The notes beneath the pieces are model-generated. The model worked only from the letters and a program-made list of their open reading frames with translations, was not told the origin of the DNA and did not search any database. 54,839 bases of DNA from Lachnospiraceae bacterium (GTDB lineage Bacteria > Bacillota > Clostridia > Lachnospirales > Lachnospiraceae). Shown piece after piece: positions 1-8,265 of this stretch. The DNA lies in contig WRLH01000022.1 in the NCBI GenBank assembly GCA_009777715.1, forward strand, positions 1-54,839. Direction: 5' to 3'. A program made the position numbers and the translations under genes. Every line of letters begins with the position of its first letter. The stretch's first letter is position 1.

Positions 1-1
1 T

Positions 2-43
2 AGCCTTTCTGAAAACGTCAAAGCGTTAGGAGAACTATACTGA
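2..43 (+). CDS. Possible C-terminal tail of an upstream gene, perhaps flgN
   Basis: The first 43 bases hold an open frame that ends in TGA at 41-43 and would encode the last 13 residues of a protein (ending ENVKALGELY). Its start lies outside the window. In Clostridia and Bacilli the export chaperone FlgN is normally encoded just before flgK, so a FlgN tail is the natural guess. Thirteen residues are far too few to identify a family, and no other frame was excluded. Confidence 0.3.
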   Translation, partial: SLSENVKALGELY

Positions 44-72
44 TCCACAGCGTCTGTAAGAGTATAACATAC

Positions 73-90
73 TGTCCTTGGAGAGGGACA
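73..90 (+). promoter_or_regulatory. Weak GGA-loop hairpin in the flgK leader
   Basis: TGTCC (73-77) can pair with GGACA (86-90), leaving the loop TTGGAGAG, which contains a GGA. It lies about 35 bases before the flgK start. It resembles the stronger CsrA-type hairpins of the other flagellar leaders, but the loop is long and the stem only 5 bp, so it is a weak candidate. Confidence 0.3.
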
Positions 91-124
91 ATAAACACTA
101 CTACTATATAATACGAGGAGTACT

Positions 125-2074
125 ATGCCGTCACAATTTTTTGGATTATACGTGGCTGGAAGCGGCCTAAGGAGTGCCAATGCCGCCCTTAATACCACGG
201 CAAACAATATCGCAAATACCCAGACCGTTGGTTATAGCCGCCAGAAGGTGGTCCAGGAAGCCAGCGACCCTTTAAGGACCTTTGCAACTTACGGCTGCGC
301 CGGGGCAGGGGTTAATGTCATTGCAATAGAACGAATCCGGAGCAATTTTTACGATGTAAAATACTGGAATAACCAAAACAGGTTAGGCAAATACGAGGTC
401 CAGCAGTATTATATGCAGACACTTGAGGATTATTTCATTGACGACAACTTATCGGGCTTTAATACCCTTTTTAACCGGATGGCAATGGCACTCCAGGAAG
501 TCACAAAGGATGCTAGCTCTACTTCAACAAAAACCGCCTATATTTCATCAATGAAAGCAATGACCGATTATTTTAATAATATGTATGGAAATCTCAGGGA
601 AATGCAAAATGACCTCAATCTCGAAATCAAGCAAACGGTTGATGAGATTAACGCAATTGCCGAAAAGCTGGCTATTTTGCACAAGCAGATTAATGTCATT
701 GAAATGAGCGGGACTGTCGCCAATGAACTGCGTGACCAGCGGGAAAAACTAATCGACAATTTATCCTTGCTTGTTGACGTAAAAGTAGATGAATATCCGG
801 TTACTGATGTTAATGACCCTGACAGGCATACCGGGGCGACAATGTATATCGTCTCAATTAATGGCGGCCAAATCCTTAGCAATGGCGGCGAGTTTAACCA
901 GTTAGAATGCACATCAAGAAAACCGAATGAAAAAGTGAACCAGACTGACATCGATGGGCTTTTTGACATCAAATGGGCAAACGGCAATGATTTTGGCTTG
1001 CAAAGTGCTTCAATGAGCGGTAAGCTCCGGGGCTTGGTCGAAATGAGGGACGGCAATAACGGTTTCCATTTTAATGGAAGATTAAGGGACGTTGATACGG
1101 TTGTTTATAATGGCCAGCTGACTTCTTCGATTACAGTTGCGGTCAGCGATGTTAATTTAATGGACATGAAGCTTTGCAATCTTTCTGATACAGGCGGGCA
1201 AATGGTCATCGGCGGCCAGCTTTATTATTTCCAGGATTGGAAATATGAAGTCGTTGACGGAGTCGCTCAATATAATTTTATCATGGACAATGAAAAAAGT
1301 GATGAAATTATCAATGCTTCCAGAATCGGTAATGATGTCCTAATTGGCAGGTCAGTTGAATATCAAGGCATTCCTTATTATATGACCCAGATGAATGCTT
1401 GGCTTCGTGGTTTTGCGGAAAAAGTAAACGAGATTTTCCACGGCGAATATGCTTTGTCAGATGTCCAGCCCCCGGCGGCAATGCCCGACAATGGAGTGCT
1501 TGGTGAAGATGGAAGATATTATATTTTTACTGCCAACGGTTTTGACAACCAAGGTGATCCCGGCGCGATTTTGTTTAGCGGCTCTATCAGCAGCGGGGCC
1601 CGGGGCGGACAGCAATATAGCGCAACGGAGTTGCTGGCTTCATATGGCAGCGGGCTTTATGTAATAACGGCGGGAAATATTGCGATAAACGATGCGCTTA
1701 TGCAAAATGCGGATCTTTTGGGAGCAAAAAGCGAATCATCGGCAGGAAACGAGCAAAGCGAGCAGGCCCACAAGGTCTACCAGCTTCTAAACAGCAAAGA
1801 GATGTTCAGCTTCCGCAATGGGACGGCAAAGGATTTCCTGGAAATGCTGCTTGGTGATGTTGCCCTAAATGCAAGCAACGCGAATACTTTCCATAATACT
1901 TTTCGGGGCATGGCGACGGCGATTGACAACCAGAGAAGCTCAATATCCGGCGTTGATGAAGATGAGGAAGCGATGAATCTGGTCAAATTCCAGAATGCGT
2001 ACCATTTATCCTCGCGCATGATCCAGACGCTGACCGAGATTTATAATCGCTTGATTTTGCAGACCGGGGTTTAG
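125..2074 (+). CDS. flgK: Flagellar hook-associated protein 1 FlgK
   Basis: FlgK is the first hook-filament junction protein; it is exported through the flagellar type III apparatus and joins hook to filament outside the cell. The 649-residue product has the family N-terminus: a short start, FFGLYVAGSGL, then the rod/hook motif region with NTTANNIANTQTVGYSRQ at about residues 23-40. The C-terminal coiled segment (about 600-649) ends with EEAMNLVKFQNAYHLSSRMI and LTEIYNRLI, typical of FlgK/FlgE. The middle is a long variable domain, and total length is within the range for larger clostridial FlgKs. The start ATG at 125 follows GAGGAG at 116-121. It is followed by flgL after a 170-base leader with its own sigma-D promoter. 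Confidence 0.96.
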   Translation: MPSQFFGLYVAGSGLRSANAALNTTANNIANTQTVGYSRQKVVQEASDPLRTFATYGCAGAGVNVIAIERIRSNFYDVKYWNNQNRLGKYEVQQYYMQTLEDYFIDDNLSGFNTLFNRMAMALQEVTKDASSTSTKTAYISSMKAMTDYFNNMYGNLREMQNDLNLEIKQTVDEINAIAEKLAILHKQINVIEMSGTVANELRDQREKLIDNLSLLVDVKVDEYPVTDVNDPDRHTGATMYIVSINGGQILSNGGEFNQLECTSRKPNEKVNQTDIDGLFDIKWANGNDFGLQSASMSGKLRGLVEMRDGNNGFHFNGRLRDVDTVVYNGQLTSSITVAVSDVNLMDMKLCNLSDTGGQMVIGGQLYYFQDWKYEVVDGVAQYNFIMDNEKSDEIINASRIGNDVLIGRSVEYQGIPYYMTQMNAWLRGFAEKVNEIFHGEYALSDVQPPAAMPDNGVLGEDGRYYIFTANGFDNQGDPGAILFSGSISSGARGGQQYSATELLASYGSGLYVITAGNIAINDALMQNADLLGAKSESSAGNEQSEQAHKVYQLLNSKEMFSFRNGTAKDFLEMLLGDVALNASNANTFHNTFRGMATAIDNQRSSISGVDEDEEAMNLVKFQNAYHLSSRMIQTLTEIYNRLILQTGV

Positions 2075-2127
2075 AAATGGAAGCAAAGCTTTTAATATGT
2101 TCATGTAATTGTGTAATTGCTTTCTTC

Positions 2128-2154
2128 TAATATTATTAATAAATTATCCGATAT
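2128..2154 (+). promoter_or_regulatory. Sigma-D (sigma-28) promoter of flgL
   Basis: TAAT at 2128-2131, then exactly 15 bases, then TCCGATAT at 2147-2154. This matches the sigma-28 family consensus TAAA-N15-GCCGATAT except at one position in each box. It lies in the flgK-flgL gap, so flgL can be transcribed independently as a class III gene. Confidence 0.85.
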
Positions 2155-2162
2155 ATAAAATA

Positions 2163-2193
2163 GCAGGATGCGAATGATTTAGGCACGGATGCC
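2163..2193 (+). promoter_or_regulatory. Two GGA-loop hairpins in the flgL leader (candidate CsrA sites)
   Basis: GGCA-CGGA-TGCC at 2182-2193 is a perfect 4-bp stem with a CGGA tetraloop. Just upstream, GCAGGATGC at 2163-2171 can form a 3-bp stem around GGA. Both contain GGATG, the core of the known CsrA-binding consensus. They lie 9-39 bases downstream of the sigma-D -10 box, so they are in the transcript. Binding by CsrA is inferred. Confidence 0.65.
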
Positions 2194-2244
2194 CGATAGC
2201 GTTTCAGCATAGCTGGATAAACCGCTTGAAAGGCAGGTATTCCC

Positions 2245-3792
2245 ATGAGAATGACCAACAAGATAATGCAGAATAATTCTCTGTATAATATCAACAACAA
2301 CAAGATTTTGCAAGATAAGCTTAGCACAATGATGTCAACCCAAAAGAAACTGACACGTCCGTCAGATGATCCGATTGTCGCGATCCGCGCTTTGCGCCTG
2401 CGTACAAGTGTCTCGGAGCTTACCCAATACAATGACAGGAACGCAAAAGATGCCGATGCGTGGCTTACTGTTACTGAGGATGCCCTTAGTACAGCAAGTG
2501 AGATTATCGGCGGCGGCAATGGCCTGATTAAGCAAATGCAAAAGGCTGCCAACAAGGATTTGACTCCAACTGATATTAATATTCTGATGGAGCAGATCAA
2601 ATCATTGCGCGATGAGGTTTATGCCACCGCAAACGTAGACTATGCCGGGCGTTATATTTTTACTGGTTATCGGACAGATACGCCCCTTAGCTTTACCAAG
2701 GATGTTTTGGAGCAAAATCTCAATTATGAAATTACGGAACAGCTTGACCTAAAATCATTTGACCAGCTTAATTATACTGATTTAGAAGATCTGGCCAATC
2801 TAAGCAAAAGCAATTATCTGGATTTCCCCGCCCTTACCGAACAGGATATCAGCAATGCTAATATCTGGCGTTTACGGCTTGCTTATGATGACATTAGGGA
2901 TGATGTAGCCCCGGTCATAGAATATGATACCGTAAGCATTATGCCAACCGTGGTGTCGGCAGCGGATTCACCCGACCCTTATCAGACGGTTAAAGCATGG
3001 AATGAAGCCGGAAGCGGCGGCGTGGTCTTTATCCCCGAAACAGGCGAGCTTTTATTTTCTGATGTGACATACCAGGCACTTAGGACTGCGGTTAATCCGG
3101 ACACGGAAATCCGCGTCACTTATGAAAAAGATGACTGGAAAGAAGGCGATCTTCGCCCGGAACATTATTTTGCTTGTATTTCGACCGAAACCAAAGATGA
3201 CGGCTCAACGGAAGTCATTGATTACAATCCGGAATATTTAAATGGCGATAGCAATGGACAAATCATCGAATATGATGTAGGATATAATCAAAGAATCAGA
3301 ATTAATACTTTAGCCGAAGATGTTTTCCAGCATACAATGAAACGTAATGTTGATGATCTTGACAAAGCAGTAAGGGAGCTTCTTGAGATTCAGAGGATTG
3401 TTGAGGACATGAGGGGAGTCATCGGGGGCTTAAGCGAAGGAACTCCAGAGTATACGCTGGCGCAGAAACAGCTTGACGCGGCACAGAAAGCCTACGATTT
3501 TATCCGCAATAACGTCCACCAGATGTTTGAAGATTCGATTACAGTCATGCAAAAGGCTTTAGATGATATCAATGTTGCTGTCACCGATTCAGGAACAAGA
3601 AGCGCCCGCCTTGATTTGATAAGCAACCGCTTGTTGTCGCAGAAGACGACTTTTGAGGTCCTCCGGTCAGAAAATGAAGATATTGATATCGCAGAAGTGG
3701 CAATTAAGCTGACCAGCACGGAATTATCATATAACGCTGCCTTGATGGCAACCGGAAAGATTATGCAGACATCACTTATGAATTTCATATGA
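2245..3792 (+). CDS. flgL: Flagellar hook-associated protein 3 FlgL
   Basis: FlgL is the second junction protein between hook and filament, related to flagellin at both ends. The N-terminus (residues 1-145: MRMTNKIMQNNSLYNINNNK, then RPSDDPIVAIRALRLRTSVSEL and YAGRYIFTGYRTDTPLSF) is classic FlgL. The C-terminal helix region (about 365-515) ends with ELSYNAALMATGKIMQTSLMNFI, as in the family. At 515 residues it is much longer than enterobacterial FlgL (about 315); the extra mass is a variable central domain at about 190-360. The start at 2245 follows a GAAAGGCAGG ribosome site. It has its own sigma-D promoter and leader hairpins. Confidence 0.95.
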   Translation: MRMTNKIMQNNSLYNINNNKILQDKLSTMMSTQKKLTRPSDDPIVAIRALRLRTSVSELTQYNDRNAKDADAWLTVTEDALSTASEIIGGGNGLIKQMQKAANKDLTPTDINILMEQIKSLRDEVYATANVDYAGRYIFTGYRTDTPLSFTKDVLEQNLNYEITEQLDLKSFDQLNYTDLEDLANLSKSNYLDFPALTEQDISNANIWRLRLAYDDIRDDVAPVIEYDTVSIMPTVVSAADSPDPYQTVKAWNEAGSGGVVFIPETGELLFSDVTYQALRTAVNPDTEIRVTYEKDDWKEGDLRPEHYFACISTETKDDGSTEVIDYNPEYLNGDSNGQIIEYDVGYNQRIRINTLAEDVFQHTMKRNVDDLDKAVRELLEIQRIVEDMRGVIGGLSEGTPEYTLAQKQLDAAQKAYDFIRNNVHQMFEDSITVMQKALDDINVAVTDSGTRSARLDLISNRLLSQKTTFEVLRSENEDIDIAEVAIKLTSTELSYNAALMATGKIMQTSLMNFI

Positions 3793-3796
3793 TATA

Positions 3797-3974
3797 GGGT
3801 CCAAAAAGCCATAATTTTCATGCTTGCATGAAGAATTATGGCTTTGGGACCCGAACAAAAATGAGAAAGCAGCCCGCTTAGGGCGGAGTTCGAATTTTTG
3901 TAGAGTTGCGAAAGCACGAAGTGCGGAGCAACTCGTATATCATTGAAAGCTGCTATCGAAAGCTGCTATCGAAG
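3797..3974 (+). repeat. Cluster of palindromes between flgL and fliW
   Basis: At 3797-3852 a long imperfect hairpin begins GGGTCC, contains AAAGCCATAATT, turns near TTCATGC / GCATGAA, and returns through AATTATGGCTTT to GGGACCC. At 3904-3935 GAGTTGC is closed by GCAACTC around an inner GCAC/GTGC stem. At 3945-3974 the unit AAAGCTGCTATCG occurs twice in tandem and is followed by the complementary GAAGCAGCTT. The first hairpin could end the flgL transcript although it lacks a T-run; the rest look like small interspersed palindromic repeats. Confidence 0.6.
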
Positions 3975-4017
3975 CAGCTTAGTGCATAAGCATGGATTTA
4001 TAGTAAAGGAGAAAAAA

Positions 4018-4479
4018 ATGATAATCGCAACAAAAAATTTTGGCGAAATCGAAATCGATGACGGAAAGAGCATCCACTTTCCCGCCGGGATCATCGGCTT
4101 TCCCGATTTGACCGATTTTGCCCTCGTCCACGATGACGAACAAGGGACCGGAAATGTCCATTGGCTCCAGTCAATCCAAGAAGCCGCATTTGCTATGCCG
4201 GTGATGGACCCTCTTATTATCGCCCCTGATTACAATCCGGTGATTGATGACGATGTGTTTGGACCAATCGGACAGCTTGCCGATAATGAAATGCTGATCC
4301 TTGTTACGCTCACCGTTCCCAAAGATATCAAGACCATGTCAGTTAACTTAAAAGGCCCTATCGTTGTCAATTCGGCAACTAGGAAGGCGTGTCAGGTCAT
4401 ATTGGAAGATAAGCAATACGAAATAAAATTTCCGATTTATGACATCCTAAACGCCGCAATGAAAGAAGGGGGTGAATAA
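4018..4479 (+). CDS. fliW: Flagellar assembly factor FliW
   Basis: FliW is a small cytoplasmic protein that binds CsrA and flagellin in a partner-switching loop; when flagellin is exported, FliW is free to block CsrA and flagellin translation resumes. The 153-residue product shows the family pattern: TKNFGEIEIDDGKSIHFPAGIIGFPDLTDFAL at the N-terminus, then the FAMPVMDPLIIAPDY and LVTLTVPKDIKTMSVNLKGPIVVNSATRKACQVIL blocks. Start ATG 4018 is preceded by AAAGGAG (4006-4012). A longer frame beginning with TTG at 3943 would run through the palindromic repeats and has no ribosome site. The stop abuts the csrA start, so the pair is translationally coupled. Confidence 0.96.
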   Translation: MIIATKNFGEIEIDDGKSIHFPAGIIGFPDLTDFALVHDDEQGTGNVHWLQSIQEAAFAMPVMDPLIIAPDYNPVIDDDVFGPIGQLADNEMLILVTLTVPKDIKTMSVNLKGPIVVNSATRKACQVILEDKQYEIKFPIYDILNAAMKEGGE

Positions 4480-4698
4480 ATGTTAGCTTTATCGCGCAGA
4501 AAAAACGAAGCAATCATGATAAACAACAATATCGAAGTGACGATACTGGAAATTAGGGGTGAACAGGTAAAGATTGGCATTGCCGCCCCAAAGGAAATTC
4601 CTGTTTACAGAAAAGAAGTATATCTCGACATCCAGAATGCCAATAAAGAAGCAACCAGTGCCGAAGGCATGAAAGCCCTTAAAAATTTGTTCGGATAA
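4480..4698 (+). CDS. csrA: Carbon storage regulator CsrA
   Basis: CsrA is a dimeric RNA-binding repressor that blocks translation by binding GGA motifs in hairpin loops near ribosome sites. The 72-residue product starts MLALSRRKNEAIMI and contains the RGEQVKIGIAAPKEIPVYRKEVY core found in all CsrA proteins, including the conserved central Arg and the VYRKEVY strand. Its ATG directly follows the fliW stop (no gap), with GGGGGTG inside the end of fliW as ribosome site. Its likely targets are the many GGA-loop hairpins seen in the flagellar leaders of this window. Confidence 0.97.
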   Translation: MLALSRRKNEAIMINNNIEVTILEIRGEQVKIGIAAPKEIPVYRKEVYLDIQNANKEATSAEGMKALKNLFG

Positions 4699-4721
4699 AA
4701 ATGGGGTGATTTGTAGATGAT

Positions 4722-4743
4722 GGCCATTGGGAAAGCAATGGCC
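4722..4743 (+). terminator. Stem-loop after csrA
   Basis: GGCCATTG (4722-4729) pairs perfectly with CAATGGCC (4736-4743) around the loop GGAAAG. It lies 24 bases after the csrA stop. There is only a short TTT after the stem, so it may be a weak terminator or an mRNA-end stabiliser. The loop also contains a GGA. Confidence 0.5.
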
Positions 4744-4856
4744 TTTGGCATTTAGTGAAATGACCTGATCATCGCTTAGTGATGGCATTTTGACATCGCT
4801 TAGAATGTCCTTTTACATAAAATTTATTATGCTTTTAATTTTTTTGCATTTTCCTC

Positions 4857-4883
4857 TAAATATTTCCTCATTTATTCCGATAT
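4857..4883 (+). promoter_or_regulatory. Sigma-D (sigma-28) promoter of flaG-fliD
   Basis: TAAA at 4857-4860, 15 bases, then TCCGATAT at 4876-4883: a near-perfect sigma-28 promoter about 100 bases upstream of flaG. It probably drives flaG, fliD, fliS and the chaperone gene as one late flagellar unit. Confidence 0.9.
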
Positions 4884-4968
4884 AATTACCATAGACGTAA
4901 ACTATCTAGGTCTTTTTTAGCAGAATTGACATAAAATTAGGCTCAAAAAAACTTTGTTGTATCAAATT

Positions 4969-4982
4969 TCACATGGAGGTGA
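4969..4982 (+). promoter_or_regulatory. Hairpin presenting the flaG ribosome site (candidate CsrA site)
   Basis: TCAC (4969-4972) pairs with GTGA (4979-4982), leaving the loop ATGGAG. The Shine-Dalgarno GGAGGTGAT is partly in the loop and partly in the stem, five bases before the ATG at 4987. A loop GGA overlapping the ribosome site is the expected geometry for CsrA repression; binding is inferred. Confidence 0.55.
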
Positions 4983-4986
4983 TAAA

Positions 4987-5424
4987 ATGGAACCAATTGG
5001 AAGCATCATGACTTTAAATGCACAACCCATTCAACGGCAGATGACGCCAGTGCCGACAACAGAAAAAAGCAATCCGGTTACAGTTGATCCGAGTGCTTTT
5101 ATTGACAGCACGACGATTACGGTTGCGAAGCCCGAAAACAATAGCCAAAATAACGACAAGGCTGGCCAAGGCCAGAACGGAAACACAAAAGATCAGGAAA
5201 TGATTTCCGCTGATCAAATTAAAAAGGCAGTCGATACACTTAATAAAAACATGGCACATTCGGAGGCAGTTTTTGGCGTCCACGAAAAGACTAACCGCGT
5301 GACGATCAAAATCGTTGACAAAGACACCAAAGAGCTGATTAAAGAACTCCCGCCCGAAAAGACACTCGACATGATTGCCAAGGCATGGGAACTCGCGGGG
5401 CTGTTGGTAGATGAAAGGCGCTAG
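4987..5424 (+). CDS. flaG: FlaG family flagellar protein
   Basis: FlaG proteins are small, often encoded next to fliD, and influence filament length or cap assembly; their biochemistry is not settled. The 145-residue product has a disordered, Gln/Asn/Thr-rich N-terminal half, and a C-terminal FlaG domain from about residue 75: IKKAVDTLNKNM, FGVHEKTNRVTIKIVDKDTKELIKELPPEKTLDMIAKAWEL. I chose ATG 4987 because GGAGGTGAT at 4975-4983 fits it; an upstream TTG at 4954 would place the ribosome site inside the gene. It lies 76 bases before fliD under the same sigma-D promoter. Confidence 0.9.
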   Translation: MEPIGSIMTLNAQPIQRQMTPVPTTEKSNPVTVDPSAFIDSTTITVAKPENNSQNNDKAGQGQNGNTKDQEMISADQIKKAVDTLNKNMAHSEAVFGVHEKTNRVTIKIVDKDTKELIKELPPEKTLDMIAKAWELAGLLVDERR

Positions 5425-5500
5425 GTTGAAAGAATTGCATTCAGGCATTGGAAGAACATAGCAATTTCATTCACGGCATTGAAAGGGAAAAGGTAAAAAG

Positions 5501-7657
5501 ATGATTAGAATAACAGGAATGAACTCAGGATTAGATACCGATCGGATTATCCAAGAATTGGTACGCGGGCAAAGAGCAAAGGTTGATACCATCAAGCAAA
5601 ACCAAACCTCAATCCAATGGAAGCAGGACGCTTGGAAAGACTTGAACAACCGGGCGCTTAAGCTATTTAATGGCACTTTGGGCAAAATGCGTTTTTCTGA
5701 CGCTTATGCGAAAAAATTAAGCCGGGTATCAAATAATAAAGCAAGTGTTGTCACAGGCGGCAACGCGGTTAATGGCGTCCAGAATTTGCAGATTAACAAA
5801 CTGGCCAAAACCGGAATCCTGACGGGTGCGCAAATCAAAAAACTAGACGGAGCGGCGATTACATCAGAGACAAAGCTATCTGAAATCATGAATTTTGACG
5901 GCGGCGATACGAGTTTTACCGTCAAAGTAAACGGCAATGAAAGGCAAATCAACCTTAACGGCGAAACCAAGGTTCAAGACCTTATTCAGCAATTCCGGAG
6001 CGCTGGCCTAAATGCCAACTTTGATGAGGGCAACGGCCGTTTCTTTATCAGTTCCCAGACAATGGGGGCAGCAAATGATTTTACGCTCGTTGCAAATAAT
6101 GAAAATGGTTTCTCGGCTCTTAACGCGCTGGGTATTAATGTCTTTGAAAGCAGTGATTATGAAAGCTTGGCAGCGGTACAGAAATTCGAAGCTGACGGGA
6201 CGACTTTTACTGCGGAATACCAAGCCCTTCTTGAAGCAGAGATGGAGAAAATGCTAGAAGCTAGCGAAGCGGCTCTAAAATCTGCCAAAGAATCATTAAC
6301 AGCACTAGAAGAAAGCATTGATAAAAAAGTTAATGCCCATAGAGAATGGCTTAATCAAAATAATCCGGCAGGTAATTATGATGGGCTTTCTAACGCACAA
6401 GTTTTTTTCGAAATACAAGCTTTTGTAAATGAAAAAATATCAATCATTGAGGCTAAGCAAGAGGAACTTGTAAATTTAAAAGCTGAAGATATTACAGGCT
6501 TAAGCGATGAAGACAAAGAAGCACATGAGTTAAACATCAAAGCACTAGAAGATGAAATCGCCGATGTCAATGGCCAAATTGAAGCTATGGGTTACAATGA
6601 TTATACTGGACCCGATTTTATGAAAGATCATGAAAAAAAAGAAGAATTATTATTATCTATTGAAGAGTTGCAGGACATTGCTGATGATGACGACAGCCGC
6701 CAATTACAAGCCGAGAGCAAAATAGATACCGATATTGCTTTTGCCAACCATGCCCTTACCCTGACCGGCAACCAAATTGGCTTAAACGGTGCAAGCCGGA
6801 TTCACGGCGAAGATGCCGAGATTTTATTAAACGGCGCGAAGTTCACGAACAGCACCAATGTTTTTAATATCAATGGCCTTACCATCACCGCAAACCAAGT
6901 AACAGAACCGGGCGAGACTATTTCCATCACCACGGAAGACGATACCCAAGGCATTTATGATATGATTAAGGATTTCCTTAAAGAATATAATGCTTTGATA
7001 AATGAGATGGACCGTCTTTATAACGCTCCATCGGCCAGGGACTACAAACCCTTAACTGATGAAGAAAAAGAAGCGATGAGTGAGCGGGAAATCGAAGACT
7101 GGGAAAAGAAGATTAAAGAATCCCTGCTCCGCCGTGATAATTCACTCTTTAATATCTCAAGCAAAATGAAAGAAGCAATGATGGGAGGAGTGGAACTGGG
7201 TGACAAGACATTATACTTATCGAACTTTGGCATTGGGGCCCTTGATTTCTTCCTTGCCCCCCTTAACGAGAAAAATGCCCTGTTCATTGACGGCGATGAT
7301 GATAGCGCCCATACGTCAGGAAAGGCAGACAAATTGCGGGAAATGATCGCCAACGATCCAAGGCAGGTCACCGATTTCTTTACTGCCCTGTCACGGAATC
7401 TTTATACTGCAATGGATAAGATTTTGCTTGAGCGCAGTGACCAGTTTAAGAGTGTTAATACAATTTATAATGATAAGCAGTTACAGCGGGAGTATGCTTC
7501 CCTTAATGATTCAATTGCCAGGCAGGAAGCAAGGCTAAAAGATTTAGAAGATAAGTATTACAAGCAATTCTCACGGATGGAAGTGGCTCTTGCGAAAATG
7601 CAATCAAGCCAAAGCGCAATTTCCGGCCTGCTAGGGATGTCGATGGGCGGACGCTAA
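5501..7657 (+). CDS. fliD: Flagellar hook-associated protein 2 / filament cap FliD, with a large coiled-coil insert
   Basis: FliD forms the cap at the filament tip and helps flagellin fold into place. The N-terminal domain (residues 1-100: MIRITGMNSGLDTDRIIQELVRGQRAKVDTI) and the C-terminal domain (about 405-718, with EILLNGAKFTNSTNVFNINGLTITANQV and the closing coiled helix ending SAISGLLGMSMGGR) are typical. Usual FliD length is about 450-550; this one is 718. The excess is a Glu/Lys/Ala-rich, predicted coiled-coil stretch at about residues 227-405 (positions 6180-6715), whose DNA is visibly more AT-rich than its flanks. Start ATG 5501 follows AAAGGGAAAAGG. Confidence 0.95.
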   Translation: MIRITGMNSGLDTDRIIQELVRGQRAKVDTIKQNQTSIQWKQDAWKDLNNRALKLFNGTLGKMRFSDAYAKKLSRVSNNKASVVTGGNAVNGVQNLQINKLAKTGILTGAQIKKLDGAAITSETKLSEIMNFDGGDTSFTVKVNGNERQINLNGETKVQDLIQQFRSAGLNANFDEGNGRFFISSQTMGAANDFTLVANNENGFSALNALGINVFESSDYESLAAVQKFEADGTTFTAEYQALLEAEMEKMLEASEAALKSAKESLTALEESIDKKVNAHREWLNQNNPAGNYDGLSNAQVFFEIQAFVNEKISIIEAKQEELVNLKAEDITGLSDEDKEAHELNIKALEDEIADVNGQIEAMGYNDYTGPDFMKDHEKKEELLLSIEELQDIADDDDSRQLQAESKIDTDIAFANHALTLTGNQIGLNGASRIHGEDAEILLNGAKFTNSTNVFNINGLTITANQVTEPGETISITTEDDTQGIYDMIKDFLKEYNALINEMDRLYNAPSARDYKPLTDEEKEAMSEREIEDWEKKIKESLLRRDNSLFNISSKMKEAMMGGVELGDKTLYLSNFGIGALDFFLAPLNEKNALFIDGDDDSAHTSGKADKLREMIANDPRQVTDFFTALSRNLYTAMDKILLERSDQFKSVNTIYNDKQLQREYASLNDSIARQEARLKDLEDKYYKQFSRMEVALAKMQSSQSAISGLLGMSMGGR

Positions 7658-7699
7658 TGTAAATAGTTTTAGCAGACTACGAATATCTAACGAGGGAGA

Positions 7700-7745
7700 C
7701 AACCCGAATCGTGATTCGGGGTGCTCCAGACTTTGAAAGGAGCGT
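7700..7745 (+). repeat. Palindrome between fliD and fliS
   Basis: CCCGAAT at about 7704-7710 pairs with ATTCGGG around CGTG. The neighbouring GACTTTGAAAG and the CCGAATC...GATTCGG core recur, in other order, in the rnj-ylbF gap (33860-33945), so this looks like a member of a small interspersed palindromic family. Confidence 0.5.
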
Positions 7746-7755
7746 GGATATATAA

Positions 7756-8127
7756 ATGGCAATGATGAACGCATATGCCCAGTATAACAACTCAAAGATT
7801 TTAACCGCTTCACCAGCGGAATTGGTATTAATGCTATATGAAGGGGCAATCAAGTTTGGCAATATTGCCATTTCGGCGATTGAGCATAAGGATATTCAAA
7901 AAGCCCATACCAATATCATCAAAGTCCAGCGAATTGTAGACAATTTCCGCGCCACCCTTGATATGAAATATCCGGTGGCGCAGGATTTTGACCGCGTCTA
8001 TGCTTATCTCCAAGAGCGGATCATTGACGCCAATGTCAGCAAAGATGCTTTGATTGTTGAGGAAATCGTGACTCATCTTCGGACAATGCGCGATACGTGG
8101 AAAGAAGTAATGAAAAATGCCCGTTGA
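7756..8127 (+). CDS. fliS: Flagellin-specific export chaperone FliS
   Basis: FliS binds the C-terminal helix of newly made flagellin, keeps it soluble and delivers it to the flagellar export gate; in Bacillus it also bridges FliW-flagellin control. The 123-residue product has the family start (M)MNAYAQYNNSKILTASPAELVLMLYEGAIKF and the later helices QRIVDNFRATLDMKYPVAQDFDRVYAYLQERI. Length is normal for FliS. The ATG at 7756 follows AAAGGAG at a rather long distance; ATG 7762 is an alternative that would shorten the protein by two residues. It is followed by a FliT/FlgN-like gene, the usual order. Confidence 0.95.
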   Translation: MAMMNAYAQYNNSKILTASPAELVLMLYEGAIKFGNIAISAIEHKDIQKAHTNIIKVQRIVDNFRATLDMKYPVAQDFDRVYAYLQERIIDANVSKDALIVEEIVTHLRTMRDTWKEVMKNAR

Positions 8128-8142
8128 GGAAGGAATTTTATT

Positions 8143-8251
8143 CACAAGCTTAGCTTGTGAAATGGCAGAGGTGTAGTGTGAAAATTAAAATTTTCACTTT
8201 TTATAAAAAACTAAAGTTTTTTGCAGTTTCACAAGCTCCGCTTGTGAAATG
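8143..8251 (+). repeat. Pair of near-identical hairpins flanking an AT-rich palindrome
   Basis: TTCACAAGC-TTA-GCTTGTGAA at about 8142-8162 and TTTCACAAGC-TCC-GCTTGTGAAA at 8227-8249 are two copies of the same hairpin, each followed by ATGGCA. Between them lie GTGAAAATT/AATTTTCAC (8178-8198) and AAAACT/AGTTTT palindromes. The block separates fliS from the next gene and would fold as a string of hairpins in the mRNA. Confidence 0.65.
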
Positions 8252-8265
8252 GCATGAGGTGTAAA

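Noticed and set aside
568-1056. A 162-codon open frame antisense to flgK
   Set aside because: It lies fully within flgK, has no ribosome site and has Ser/Ile/Leu-rich composition typical of an antisense shadow.
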